A DNA stretch of 64,000 bases, from positions 66,340,242 through 66,404,241 of the forward strand of contig OZ038381.1 in NCBI GenBank assembly GCA_964036045.1, in the 5' to 3' direction. This DNA comes from Eutreptiella sp. 'Long Island Sound 2002' (lineage: Eukaryota; Euglenozoa; Euglenophyceae; Eutreptiales; Eutreptiaceae). The notes beneath the pieces were generated by a model. It searched no databases. It was not told where the DNA came from and saw nothing but the letters and a program-made list of their open reading frames with translations. A program made the position numbers and the translations under genes. Of the stretch, positions 11,201 to 21,781 are shown piece by piece. Numbering within the stretch: the first letter of the stretch is position 1; every line of letters starts with the position of its first letter.

Positions 11201-11638
11201 TACACCAGTCTACAGGCAGAATGGCTCTATGGTACGTCATCAGTTATCTGCCCGACTTCCCTGACTGCGAGCGACCTGCCCATGCTCGGCCTCATGATTG
11301 ATGAGGTTGTGTACCGGCCTCACCCGCCTAGTTTCGTCCCGCCCTTCGGCCTTTTTGGGATCCGTGAACTTGCCGGAAATACTTGGGTCTGCTGGTATGG
11401 TCCACACCGTGAACAAGAGGTCCTCCCCTGGTCTGAAGCGTTGGTGATGTACAGCAGCCCCTTAATGGACTATGTCCTGCCCCGGCTTTGCGCCAATCAC
11501 TTCGATGGCCCTGACACGATGGTCCAATTCTTCGCCCTCATCAGCTCGCACAAGCCGCGATGTGCCCTGTCCTTGCTGCGCCAGCCCTTGTATCCACAGG
11601 ACCCCAATGGCTGGTGGATTGCTCGGCCGACAATCTAG
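8228..11638 (+). CDS. large ORF of element B, unknown protein (~1,136 residues)
   Basis: The open frame extends back to 8051, but the first ATG in it is at 8228 (MRSLESCLG). There is no stop until 11638. The first ~300 residues are low complexity, rich in Ser, Pro, His and Asn, with recurring words such as SSHFPIS (two copies). A short basic patch follows (SSRQVKRMMRAHIWRQK). The remaining ~700 residues look globular and mostly helical, with many Leu, His and Cys residues. No transmembrane block, RT, nuclease, zinc knuckle or other known motif is visible. The stop falls a few bases before the first 468-bp tandem unit. It may be the ORF1-like product of a mobile element or a captured host protein. 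It is the largest unbroken reading frame in the window. Confidence 0.6.
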   Translation: MRSLESCLGIANDALLSITVISSLTTTVINQQLQLLEQDELIGSLALHHSHTVPSFLNAPNVACCPFHENGLNVPTNNAHHSQSSHFPISYLNQVESPSPSISPHHFSSNYLPSPSASCTTQEVIGADETLTYGEHGSSSLATTVNNQQHQERDELFGVVHVPISSNQLTNTHHLQSSHFPISHPDQKEFSLRQHQYLQHTLSILNEQDRLINTMAPSCTTHGPHHQPSTTPLSNTRPPYVSPSSPVSPLTTHEPLAAPRQSLSPSKAVSSRSSRQVKRMMRAHIWRQKVPKSKFVGSPTITGVTGDEVQVDFGDVTRSFDYTVAKRKFPQLLIDYFMHHNTSPTHASPITPLSSVAHAPMSPFANHPAPNYPPHCPSENVVNHLSLAQLDSVSGVRGGAYTPTLNEYDELNPTPTTPPTNFPNLVSLSFKLLQNEEWSRSVITQDLNEFLLLGLQINEDLRRRVLLNHYFTGHLEVLPAIENDLRRSIMTEAKVSYDSLAHDSCRVLLQQRVRDHGSQCGQLLFNYSVACLSTGEDLMRCSTQREYSLSLTPLLNAQERLLRGAVGSLQRARYGQILLASVECQEELHRHSLLCSLVLAVLCLQEFQTRTLTTDELLAEHLHAVSAHHPSNIMSQETAHALHYHYHEGLYNIQRSSWVERFIISHRILFHLEGSQRSALFQEQFLAFLTILTLAESQRRQDVACIELICSTRLRFRQMRDILPLSVGVPCGLAPSGFHCTTAALCSRHLRRVHLALLERYRRAYIFVEWHYGFSSCYALSAVTAHRAMLDASSSDLVTLMSQATYALHYRVSAPLLDLHSRTLTLAASWCSNVAIALAKCTALRNATAANSYAQGYRDILSVFYDFWAHTHGWMAGMSTVVVETQSAYTEVRHQCHLRLHELAVIPGPIAIVLASECLESIRPVYAGIFAVLDGSVLLLDVLEPDEELPFCAPMADIHLLFEHLDDMIILDCYGQLWGFAFPTEHVRDKRYTSLQAEWLYGTSSVICPTSLTASDLPMLGLMIDEVVYRPHPPSFVPPFGLFGIRELAGNTWVCWYGPHREQEVLPWSEALVMYSSPLMDYVLPRLCANHFDGPDTMVQFFALISSHKPRCALSLLRQPLYPQDPNGWWIARPTI

Positions 11639-11652
11639 GCACCGGTGTGCCC

Positions 11653-13038
11653 ACCGACAGGAACCCCTGGACCTGGCTGCCCTTTGGCTTGCTGCCTCAG
11701 GCTGGATGCCTGTCTATTCTTGGCTGTGCGCGACCTAGTGGAGTCATTCTAGCCCCCTATTTGGAATGGCTTCGTGTTTCGCCTGGCTGCAACGTACCCG
11801 TACTATCCCATGCCCGGCTACTATCCCATGACGCCCGGAGGCATTCTGGCCCCCTGCTCCTGAGCAGTGCTGTCCCGAGTACCCAGAGTTCCCGGAGAAC
11901 TGGGGAAAGGGTGGGAGCTGATGCCGGGTGCCAGCTTTTCGCTGGCCACGTCTTCGACGGGATTGGTTTGCTGGTGCTGCTATTTGACTGTGCCCGCGGA
12001 TATGGCTGAAGACTTTGGGCTACAACTGGTGATGCATGGCAATTCCAAATGCTGTCCTTATGCTGCTTGAGATCCTCCCCTATCGCCCTGGCGAGTGCTG
12101 TACCTTGGCATCGGCGTGTCAACCGACAGGAACCCCTGGACCTGGCTACCCCTTGGCTTGTTGCCTCAGGCTGGATGCCTGTCTACTCTTGCTGGTGCAC
12201 GACCCAGTTGAGTCATTCTGGCCCCCTATCTGGAATGGCTTCGCATTTGCCTGGCTGCAACGTACCCGTACTATCCCATGCCCGGCTACTATCCCATGAC
12301 GCCCGGAGGCATTCTGGCCCCCTGCTCCTGAGCAGTGCTGTCCCGAGTACCCGGAGTTCCCGGAGAACTGGGGAAAGGGTGGGAGCTGATGCCGGGCGCC
12401 AGCTTTTCGCTGGCCACGTCTTCGACGGGATTGGTTTGCTGGTGCTGCTATTTGACTGTGCCCGCGGATATGGCTGACGACTTTGGGCTACAGCTGGTGA
12501 TGCATGGCAATTCCAAATGCTGTCCTTATGCTGCTTGAGATCTTCCCCTATCGCCCTGGCGAGTGCTGTACCTTGGCATCGGCGTGTCAACCGACAGGAA
12601 CCCCTGGACCTGGCTACCCTTTGGCTTGTTGCCTCAGGCTGGATGCCTGTCTACTCTTGGCTGGTGCACGACCCAGTTGAGTCATTCTGGCCCCCTATCC
12701 GGAGTGGCTTCGCATTTGCCTGGCTGCAACGTACCCGTACTATCCCATGCCCGACTACTATCCCATGACGCCCGGAGGCATTCTGGCCCCCTGCTCCTGA
12801 GCAGTGCTGTCCCGAGTACCCAGAGTTCCCGGAGAAATGGGGAAAGGGTGGGAGCTGATGCCGGGCGCAAGCTTCTCGCTGGCCACGTTTTGGACGGGAT
12901 TGGGTTGCTGGTGCTGCTATTTGACTGTGCCCGCGGATATGGCTGACGACGTTGGGCTACAACTGGGGATGCATGACAATTCCAAATGCTGTCCTTATGC
13001 TGCTTGAGATCTTCCCCTATCGCCCTGGCAGGTGCTGT
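11653..13038 (+). repeat. three tandem ~468-bp units in element B
   Basis: 'ACCGACAGGAACCCCTGG' starts units at 11653, 12122 and 12590 (spacing 469 and 468 bp); the third unit diverges after about 13038. The copies are nearly identical. Unit length is a multiple of three, so the same frames stay open in each copy on both strands (for example the minus frames 11757-12122, 12213-12590 and 12682-13170), which explains several apparent ORFs. High identity suggests recent amplification inside the element. Confidence 0.85.
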
Positions 13039-14350
13039 ACCTTGGGTATGTCGAGAAACATTCTCTGGTGATCGCCGACGGGTACGACCTATTGCACTTC
13101 TTAGAAAACGCTGCTCCCGCTGTGCTGGCTGTGACTGCTTGCTGTACCCCACTGGTCGGTCATGATCCAACTGTTAGTCTTCTTTCGTACGGAGGTGGTG
13201 GGATATGATCTCTGGGCAGGATCCCCTTTTCGGGGTGGACTGCTGGGTCGACAAGAACTACTGCATTGAGCGCGACGCCTTTATAGTCATTTGGGTGGTT
13301 GTAACGTCTGTATGCTTCGGCGTTTTTCAGCTTTGCGACTGGGCTCCTGGATTGGCTTGGGAGCATCGAATTACTGTACAGGGGTGGTGACAGTTCGTGT
13401 AAGTGCCAAGCTATGACCTTCCATCCCTTACAATTTGGTGCTGAGTAGCTCGAGTGCGGTGTGGTAGTTTGGCTACAGGAGATTTGAAGACAAGCACTAC
13501 TTGTACCGTGGGCGCCTGGCCTTCGCTGCCCCTAGGGGGCGCGCCAGTCACCCTCTCTACTTGGAGGCCGCTACGCTGCACACCCTTCCCGATCAGTGGT
13601 CCTGTGGTCCCTTCCCATGTCTCAGTTCTCGTTGTTTGTCCAGTTAGTCGTGCGTCGTTCATGTTGGTGTCGCCCAGGCCACTGCCATCGATCCTGTCGG
13701 TGCCCCACCTACCTCGTCGCCCACTTGCTCTACCTGGCACTTGCCACGCTCACCGTCAAGCAACCCAGTCACCTGGGGCCTGTCCTGGGCACCCCTGGGC
13801 CCACATACGCGCGACGCTTTTCCGCGCATGACCCCCATTTGAATGTGTACCAAAATGTGGCGTATCGCGCTATTCCTGCTCCCCACTCCCCTCCTTTACC
13901 CCACACCACACACAAACTGCCGCCAACGGTTCACCTGTGGTGACAGTTTATGCATAGCTGCGCACGCAGGGTCTGGGAATGGCTGCCTTTTATTTTCCTG
14001 GCCTACCTGGACCTCCTGCACTGCAGTACGGCTGCCGCTGGCGAGCGTCCAGCCCCCCCCCCCCCCCCACCATCACCTCTATATACAGTTTGTATGACGG
14101 GCTCCATTGCTTTCTTGCAGCCTTTCCGGCAGATGCCCGCATGGACGGTGCCCCCACGTGATCTACCACTGCCCCCGGGCGTGGAGTATGGGGCGATCAC
14201 CTCCCTGATGCCGCCTTTGTAAATTCTCAGTTGAACTCTGCAAATGTCCATACCCTGACCATATATGAGTGGGATGAGGGTGTGCTCTTTGTATATTGGG
14301 CTAACCCCTAGCCACCGACGTGTGGCCATGGACTTTGGACTTGTGTTACC
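13038..14350 (+). other. 3' region of element B with short coding-like pieces
   Basis: After the third tandem unit, several plus-strand stretches look protein-like but lie in different frames: a piece reading VLYLGYVEKHSLVIADGYD (about 13,030-13,090), the frame 13205-13390, and frames at 13454-13943. They suggest the long ORF once extended further and is now frameshifted, or that this is untranslated 3' sequence. A homopolymer of 16 C lies near 14053-14068. No polyadenylation signal of the AATAAA type is obvious upstream of the A tail. Confidence 0.35.
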
Positions 14351-14371
14351 AAAAAAAAAAAAAAAAAAAGA

Positions 14372-15318
14372 GCGAGTGTGTTGGCGTCCACTGCATGTTG
14401 CTGGTATTGACTAATGAACCTCCTCGCAGCCCGTGACCCACCCAGGGACTGCAGTAGGTGCTGATAGAGGGAGCATGGTACAGCGAGGCGTCCAGCGATG
14501 CGGAGATCTCGGTGGAGCGCCGTGCTGCGCCATCTGGCAACCAATGCAGGCTGTGGCCAGGAGGAAAGCCAGGCGTGGACGAGGGGTTGAGAGGGGGAGC
14601 AGTGAGCAAGTACAGCGTGCACGCTGAGGTTGTGTCGCAGGTGGCAGTGGGGGCATGGGCGTGGGGGACACTCGTCTTTCCAGAAAGTCGCGTAGTGGGA
14701 GTAGTTTCTCCGTGACTGTAGGCCGAAGAGCCATTTGTGCCAAGCGAGTCGACGAAAGTTCAGGGGGTACCAGGTGGAGGGACGGAAGTGGTCGTGGGAG
14801 TGCTGTGCGATGAGGTCATGAGTCCAGACCTTGTGGGGAGGCCACATGAGTTCGCTCCTATAGATGACATCCCAGGGTGTTTGTGCTGAGTCAGGGGGGG
14901 GGAGGAGTGTGGAGCCATACTTGGGGAACTCGTCGGACGTTTCCTGATGCACGTGACCTGTATGCCCTTCAATCCACTCCAGTGATTGGTTTTTTGAGAA
15001 GAGGGAATGTCTGGCTTGAATGACCGAACTGGACTGGCAGACGGGCCGCCTATTACCCGTGGTGACGGCAATGGCACCCTTGCAATCAACTCGCAGTGTC
15101 GCGTAAGGGGGAGAGAAGTGGGAGCCCAGCAATATCCCGACAACCTCAGCTTTGAATGAATTTGGGTTGCCCGGCACGCGGCAGAGAACAATGCGCCCGT
15201 CTCGAAGGACAGCAGACGCTCCAGACGCCCGGGGAAACCCGATACTGCTGCCGTCGGTATAAGTATAGTCAGGCGGGGGGCCAGAGTTAGGCACTACATA
15301 TGCTACTAGTCCTGCCAC
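14372..15318 (-). pseudogene. LINE-A ORF2 part 3: RNase H and C-terminal zinc-finger-like region, cut by element B
   Basis: Only an in-frame TGA (a likely CGA-to-TGA change) separates it from the RT. RNase H residues are visible: DYTYTDGSS, FKAEVVGIL, RVDCKGAI and EWIEGHTGH...SDE, giving the D-E-D-D set. Downstream, CPHCHLRHNLSVHAVLAHC is a Cys/His cluster typical of LINE ORF2 tails. The native frame ends in ...VDANTLAL at 14368, where element B begins. The run of Phe codons that follows in the naive translation is the B poly(A) tail read backwards. The true C-terminus continues at 7930-7721. Confidence 0.75.
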
Positions 15319-17292
15319 TCAGGCTATTTCAGTGGCGCCTCGTAGGGCCTTCCTGGATCTCCAGGAGACGGTGAGGGGGAGCATGCTCAATGTGCGCGGG
15401 GGTCTCAACAGGGAGAGGGCTCGGCCAAAAAGAGCGCGCGGAGATATGTGCGAGGGGGAGCTCACCCGTAACGTGTCAAGCAAGGGGTTCCTGTGTAGGG
15501 AGTCAAGGACACGAGTGGGGTACAAGATCTGCAGGCATCCAAGGCCAAGTCCCCGGGAGCGATGGGTATACAGAGTCTTCTTGGCGACGAGCGACAGTAA
15601 ACCCGACACCGCAAGGACAAAGCGCTCCATGGCCGAGGAGAGTTCCTGTAGCTGCGTGTTGGTGAGGAGGTAGCATTCGCAACGGTACAGGAGGTTGGGC
15701 AGGACCACCGTGTTGACAAGGAGCACTCTGTCAAGCATCTGTATTGGGTGTGCATTGAGGTCAGCCAGCTGATTGAGGAGCTCGTCAACAATATTCTTAT
15801 AGCCCGCTGTCTGGGCCATGTAGGCTGGCAGTTGGTGGCCGAGGTGCATGAGGTGGGATACCCGAAGCATGGGGTGCTCGGTAGTGTCCGCCCACTCGGG
15901 CAGGGACACACAGGGCTCGACGGTCCAGAAGACGGGGCCGGCCTGCACAGGATCAGAGGGTTGATCGTACTTGGGCAGCGAGGGCGGCATGGGGAGGGGG
16001 CGCAAGAGGGGCAGACATTTGCTCTTGGCTACATTGAGTTGACAGCCAATTAGGTTCAGTCCCCGCTGTACTTGAGACACAGCGAGATCCCAGTTGCCGA
16101 GCGCGATGGGTGTGGACGCATCGTCGACATAGGCAGATACGGTGAGTCCCTGGGCTCGGAGGTACCTGAGGGGATTTCAAAAATCAGGACAAAAAGGAAG
16201 CAGGAGAGGGGGCACCCTTGTTTCACGCCATGTGTCGTTCGAAAAACCTCCTCAGGGCTGCCTCGGATGAAAGTGGATCCATGGTCAAGCACCGTTTGAA
16301 TTAGGCGCAGTGGCTTGAGTGGTGTCCCCATCCGTTCCAAGACCTCACTAAATAAGATTTTTGGCGGACTGTCAAAGGCGTGGTACATGTCGAAGGGTCG
16401 TTCAGGAAGGCCTGGGTAGCGCTTGCTGTGGACACACCACGCCGACCTCTGAACTGACAGGTAGTTATAAGGGGGGAGAGGAGGGGGTACATGCGCATGT
16501 GCGTCCAGCGCATGAGCAGGCGGTAGACGCTGTTGCTCATGGCAATGGGGCGCCACCTGTCGGGGTTGCGCCAGGGGCCTTTCCCTTTGTAGACGCACAG
16601 CGTCTCTGAGGCTAGCCAGGCATGAGGAATGTGTCCCGTCTCGTAGCAGAGAGAGAGGCATCGGTGCACAAGGGAGAAGCAGGGGTCGGGGAGGATTGAC
16701 AGGAGGTACGGTGGTACCCTGTCTGGACCTGGGGACTTTTTGCGCGCAATGCGTGCAAGGGAGCGCAGTTCTGGGACGGTCGAGGGGGGCACATCGGAGA
16801 GTGTGGGTGACCACGGGATGTATTCAGCAGCCGACCCGCACCAGGGGGAGTTTCTTTGGAGGATCCTCTGTATTTTCCGTGTCGGTACAGGGAGGGTGGA
16901 TGGGGACGGGGGGGGGTGAGGAGTGTGTGTTTGACACGTCGAAAAAAAGTTTTCGAGCACCGCTTTGCTTGGCGCGCCAGCTGTTTGACCAGTTGGTACC
17001 AGTCAGAGACGTCTGGTGTGGGGCGTGTGGTCTGGGGGCGGGAGGCATTGACCTGGAGCATTGCAGCCAGCATACACCCGATAAATACTGCTGTAGCAGT
17101 CCTCGACATCTTGCGACGGGTCACGGGCCTCGACATCCTGCAATGCACAGGACACGAGCGCCCGGTACAGCTGGACATCTCGTCTGTTCCATTGCGCACA
17201 GCGTGTCTCAGGGAGGTGTGGTGTAGTCCACGGGATAGTAGAGACAGTGATAGGGTCTTGGTCAGAGGCACCATGGACGGCAGAGAAGTCAA
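15319..17292 (-). pseudogene. LINE-A ORF2 part 2: reverse transcriptase
   Basis: The domain is spread over several minus frames. Frame 16960-16301 holds KSPGPDRVPPYLL, KGKGPWRNPDRWRPIA and the following palm/fingers region. Frame 16814-16056 holds DMYHAFDSPPK (motif A) and HGVKQGCPLS (motif B). The catalytic AYVDDAST (YVDD codons at 16120-16131) lies at the start of the frame that continues as 16080-15319. At least two frameshifts and a terminal TGA at 15319 interrupt it. The YVDD aspartates themselves are intact. The function was cDNA synthesis at the nicked target; the present copy is inactive. Confidence 0.8.
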
Positions 17293-18119
17293 TTACCCGC
17301 GCAGACGACACCTCAAATGTATTGTGGTACAGCCGTGTGCCGTATGCACGGTCAATGTAGCTTTCCCCGCCGGCGAAGCGCCGCACTCTGGTGTACGTGA
17401 TACTGTCTACAACCAAGGAACCCGCTTTCTCCTTAGCAGCAAGCCAGGGCCAGACATTTGCGCGCAGGGTCGTGGTGTGGGACGTGTGTGTGGTGCCGTT
17501 GTAATCTCCCATGATGAGATAGGAGTCACGGAGCAAGGTGTCAAGGTGGGGCTCGCACACACGTTTCTCTTTCAGGGTATGGAGGCCATAAAATGAGGCA
17601 AGGCGCATGGGCGGCACCAGTGGGTTGGGGTGCAGATGTAGTTCAACAGAGACGAGTATTCCCGGGATGTGGATATGGAGGGGGGGCGGGTTTGGGGGAG
17701 ATAGATGTGTGTACGAGTATCGCAACTCCTCTTTTGGAGGAAGGGGAGCTGTGGAGCAAATGGAAGCCCCAGTAGAGGGCAACGCGCTCGAAGTCACAGA
17801 TGTGTGCAGAGGCCGAGGGTTTGAACTCCTGGATGCATATGGTATGGGGGAGTGGCTGGAAACCAGAGAGTAGATGGCAGAACCTGTTCGGGGTGATGTC
17901 TGGTCGATTAACGTTCAAGGAGGCGTGCATGAGGGCTGAGCCGGTCCTAGAGACTACGTGGCCAGTTTCGAGTGGCTGTGGGGGGGGTGGCTGTCTGTGC
18001 AGGTGCAGGCGGGGTGCCGGGTTGGTCAGGTCGCAAGGGCGCATCTGCACTGCGGTCAGCTCGGGGGCAGGGGGGCAGGGACGGGCAGAGTATGTCAGGT
18101 AGTGGGGTCCTGCGTGCAT
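17003..18119 (-). pseudogene. LINE-A ORF2 part 1: APE-type endonuclease
   Basis: Two overlapping frames (18119-17643 and 17797-17003) make up an exonuclease-endonuclease-phosphatase domain. Visible motifs are SLNVNRPDI and ICIQEFKPS in the first frame, then YLIMGDYNG (about 17,495-17,515), SYIDRAYGT and ASDQDPI in the second, corresponding to the N-terminal strand, the catalytic Glu, the GD-x-N motif and the final SD(H) motif, where the usual His is replaced by Gln-Asp. This enzyme nicks target DNA in target-primed reverse transcription. A frameshift near 17,650-17,800 breaks it, and the motif change suggests further decay. Confidence 0.75.
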
Positions 18120-18364
18120 CGATGCTGATGGGTCGGCCAGGCAGCAGAGCTTCAGCCCATTGTATCAGTGTTGCTTACAGCAGGGATATGCCAGCGATGA
18201 CATAGTGGTAATGGCGGTAGGTGCAGAACGTGGACACATGGACCGCAACAACGAGGTTCCATATCAGGCGCGCACAGAAGGGACAGGGAGAGGATAGACC
18301 GTGGATGGCCAACTTCAGCTCATTGTAGGTGCTCACCACTCTGTGCGGATGACAGAGGAGTGTT

Positions 18365-21189
18365 TCATACGGCACGGGGCATCGACGTAAAGCTGTAAGG
18401 GGGTGGGGCGGCATCAGGGCAGTGGAGGAAGAACAACCAGCGGTGGGAGGAGAGAAACGAACCGTCTCGAGAACGCTTGACTTGTGAGGTCATGCGCTCA
18501 TCATCCTGATCCACCCCAGACATTGATGGGACATGCGACTTCGGCGCATCATCAGTGCGCGAGGGTCCTACGATTTCCGGTAGGTGGAACGGGGCCATTG
18601 GGGCAAGCGCTGCTAAGTTGGACTCCTTGAGCGACGGCGGTGGGAGGGACGGGAGACTTAGCCATTCAAGACGTTGTGAAATGCTATCAGTCAAGTCAAG
18701 ATCATAGGTCCCTGATGTCACGAAGATGGGTCCGGCCAAAGTGGCCCCGTAAGCCAAGTATGCTGACTCGCTTGATTGATATCTAACGAGTAAGAGGCCG
18801 CCTTGTTGGAAGAGTTGATGTGAGTGCACTGGGCCGAGGGTCGCGACAGACTTCAGAACTTCCACCAGGGAGAAGGCCGGGGAGAAACGCACAAGGGCGT
18901 GAGGTGGTTCAACGGAGGCCACAACGTCTCTCGCGTGAATCCGCTGCTGGGTGACTGCCGATATGACTAGCATATCGCCCAGTTCCTCAATTTCCTGTAT
19001 GGTGGAATGCAGTAGGATTTCTTCCTTCACCATGACCAGCAGGTCATATGTTTTTCAGGAAGACGGCGAACTCCAGTCTTTTGGAGAGATGGGGGTTCAT
19101 TTCTATCGCCGTGCGGATTTCGTTTGCAGGCATTTTGCTACGCTGCAGCGCACCCTTTCTGAAGGGGGGTTGGTGAGTGACTATCACCGAGGCCTCTTTG
19201 ATGGACGAGTGTAAGAGGCCAAACCAGATGTCCATGTCGGCGAGTGCCGACTGCTCCTCATAAAATTTGGCGAGGCCATCCATCGGCACCTGAGAATCAT
19301 ACACTTTAAAGCCCTCGGGGGGGGATGAAACCGTGACGGGCCAGTGGGCGTTGGTGATGCGGGGGGCGGAGAGGTTGTGGAGGATGGTGGACGGGTCATC
19401 CGGGGACAGATCGTTAATGAGCAGCATTAGTGGGAGTGACCCACTAATGTTCCACTTGGTTTCTTGCCCATCTATGGTGCGGATGATTTCGGTTGGGACG
19501 TCGAGGCGGGTTTGGAAGAGGGACTGTCTGGGTGTGAGGAGAGGTGTTTTGGGGCGGGTGTCGTCACTATGTGTGCGTGGGTAAAATTCCAAGACGTTTG
19601 GTACGTGACCTTTCGGGACTTGGGCTGAGGTGAGCTGAAAAATGATGTGGGGCATATCATGCGGCGACGGAGAGTCCATGATGCCGCGGGATTCGGTGTG
19701 ACGGTATTGGAGGTGTATCACTGGGCACACAATTGACAAATATAGAAAAGGCAGTGATGGAATGAGGTCGATGCGTCTATCGAGGAGAGTGACGAGTTCA
19801 GCATCGGCCACATTCGATTGAGACGTGTAGGCCAACCAAACAGTGCTGGCCTTGTTCTGCTTCTTGGCGTCACGAAGCATGTTGACGACATTTTTGACAT
19901 ATGTTTTGTGGGCCAAAAATGGACCTTCATCTTGAAACCGTGTAAAGGCTGGTAGTAGTAAAAAGGATACTAACCCGATTAGCTTCGACCAATCGAGGTC
20001 GTGGATGTCCGCGATCGATAGAGTGCGCATAAAACCTGGGTATGGCAGTCCGTCACCACTTAGCAATATTTGGGGTGGGCGAGTCAAGGACCTTAACAAG
20101 TCGGCAGGTGGTAGCGGTTTGCTGTCTAGGTATAACGGGGGGTTGCTTGACACTAGGTCATATCTTGAGAACCTAGATTGCCCACGCACGGCCAATTTGT
20201 TGGCGTTAACTTCGGCCGTGAGGTCTATTTGCTTCTGGGAACCCATTGGGGAGCGCCCCATGCGGCAAGAACAACATGGCTCTTTTTATAGGGTTGGAAG
20301 GCAGCGGGGTAAAGCTCATGCTTGCAACCGGAGAACTTTTGCCGTTGCCACATTGAGAAGACGCGGAAGGGGAAACGCTCAAGGGGGAGGGCGGGGCAAA
20401 GGCACTTGGCAAGACATTATGCGGTGTCATGTCATCGGTTTTTGCCCTGCTTGCCGTGGAGTCTTTGGATTCAACCGAGGCGGCGTCATGGCGCTCTAAG
20501 GAAGCAAGATGGCCGTCAAGCGAGCGAGGGGCGCTTGGCGATGGGATTGGCTTGAAGATTCTATGCATCGCAAGGGACGACCCTAAGCGATCAACACGGT
20601 TGAACGGGTCCTTTGATGAGGAATCTTGTACCGGGTTAGTTGTGCATGGTGCGGCGGGAGAGTCTTTTTTTTTCCCCATCAACATCAATGGAATCTTCGC
20701 CGGAAGCGCCAAGGGATCCCGTGTCCATAGGAGCACGACTTTGCTCATGTGCATTGAAGGAATCTTGCTCCACAAGTGTGGGCGTGTTGCACGGAGGCTG
20801 CAAGGATTCACTGCCTTTTTTTCTCTTCGGCGCAATGTCATCCCGTGGACCATCGTGACGAGGGCTTGGAGAGGTATTTTTTTCATCATCCCTTTTTTTC
20901 TTGCACAAGAGGCGCCTTGCGCAACGGAGTGAGACGCCGTGCTCTCCTCATCCGTCTGCACGGTAGGCATGGCAGTCTTTCGGAGAGGTGAGTGCAAGGA
21001 TGGAGGCAGGGCCGGGTCACCTTGAAGGCGTGCAATGATGGTAGCCTTGTTTGACACTATAGATGCAGCTTGAGATTTTTTTAGCGGCCCTGCTCCGCTG
21101 GAGAGAGCTTTGAGCGAGATGGTGCGGGAGCTCGTTTTTTTAGCGAACATGGAGTGCGCTTTAGCCACGGGAGCCGGAGGCGGTGGCAT
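18365..21189 (-). pseudogene. LINE-A ORF1, frameshifted
   Basis: Three consecutive minus frames (21189-20206, 20261-19044, 19033-18365) follow one another with short overlaps or gaps. The first is a Pro/Ser/Lys-rich basic region beginning MPPPPAPVAKAHSMF. The second (405 codons) is globular. The third contains a stretch (ALVRFSPAFSLVEVL ... GLLLVRYQ) that resembles an RRM-like beta-alpha-beta nucleic-acid-binding fold. Between the second and third, the second frame ends FLKNI-stop at 19044 while an alternative frame reads on through TYDLLVMVKEE, so a one-base change near an A run separates them. LINE ORF1 products usually bind RNA; that role is inferred from position and the RRM-like segment. 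Confidence 0.6.
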
Positions 21190-21781
21190 GGCTCATAAGG
21201 ACAACGCATTGTTTTAATCGTTCACCATATTATACCGAAAAATACACAGAATTCTTGAACAAAGGCAAAAAGGGGTAAAAACAGCAGTCAACAGGCGTCT
21301 CTAAAGAAAATAGATCTGCGTTGAAGCCTCAGGCTAAGAAGCGCCAGTCACAGACACACGCGCGCACGACAAATGGATGCTGTTTGAAGTCTCGATTGAG
21401 TGTCCAAGTGTTTGCGTTCGGTACTTGCTTCTTCTCTTGTTGGTCTTACCATTTTGAATTTGGACACCACGAAACACTACCCAAACCCTCTGCATTCTCC
21501 CAAGCAGATTAAAATAGTCTAAGTGCTCAAGAACACCAGGGTTGCTTGTATTGATTTCAATTTCGGAAACTACTTGAACACCGAGGGAGCAAACCACTTG
21601 TGGCAATCCATTTCAACATTGTGAGCTTACCGCCAGTGAGTTAGTTCCTATGAAGAATTCAAAGTGGAACCTTTGTCCGTACCACTCATCTTGAAAAAGC
21701 CCTGCTCATCACATTTGATAGCGTATACAGCATTATGCGCGAATCAACTGGCAGACAAGAAGCTTTCGTAGTCACTTGTGA

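Larger units (their letters stand above)
7949..14369 (+). mobile_element. element B: 6.4-kb poly(A)-tailed insertion without recognisable RT
   Basis: The element is flanked by the exact 18-bp duplication AAGAGCGAGTGTGTTGGC (7931-7948 and 14368-14385) and ends in 19 A residues (14351-14369), the hallmarks of target-primed reverse transcription by LINE machinery. It carries one very long ORF, three tandem ~468-bp units and a further 1.3 kb of sequence with short open frames and a run of 16 C. No reverse transcriptase, endonuclease or RNase H motif is seen. It could be a non-autonomous LINE-mobilised element (comparable in layout to composite VNTR elements) or a retroposed host mRNA. The poly(A) tail is pure and the two duplications are identical, so insertion is comparatively recent. 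Confidence 0.8.
7235..21374 (-). mobile_element. LINE-A: non-LTR retrotransposon (endonuclease, RT, RNase H), interrupted by element B
   Basis: The minus-strand element is bounded by the exact 14-bp target duplication GGATGCTGTTTGAA at 7221-7234 and 21375-21388, inside the family T repeat. The 3' end shows a 10-A tail (T run 7238-7247 on plus). The order from the 5' end is: 5' leader, ORF1 (21189 to about 18365), endonuclease (18119-17003), reverse transcriptase (to 15319), RNase H and a zinc-finger-like tail (15318 to 14386, then 7930 to 7721). Without element B it is about 7.7 kb, essentially full length. ORF1, the endonuclease and the RT are split by frameshifts, so it is dead. RNase H downstream of RT and an APE-type endonuclease place it among I/Tad-like LINE groups; the exact clade is not determined. 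Confidence 0.85.

Noticed and set aside
14308-14371. C-terminal Phe-rich extension of LINE-A ORF2
   Set aside because: The Phe codons are the poly(A) tail of element B read on the opposite strand; the true C-terminus is at 7930-7721.
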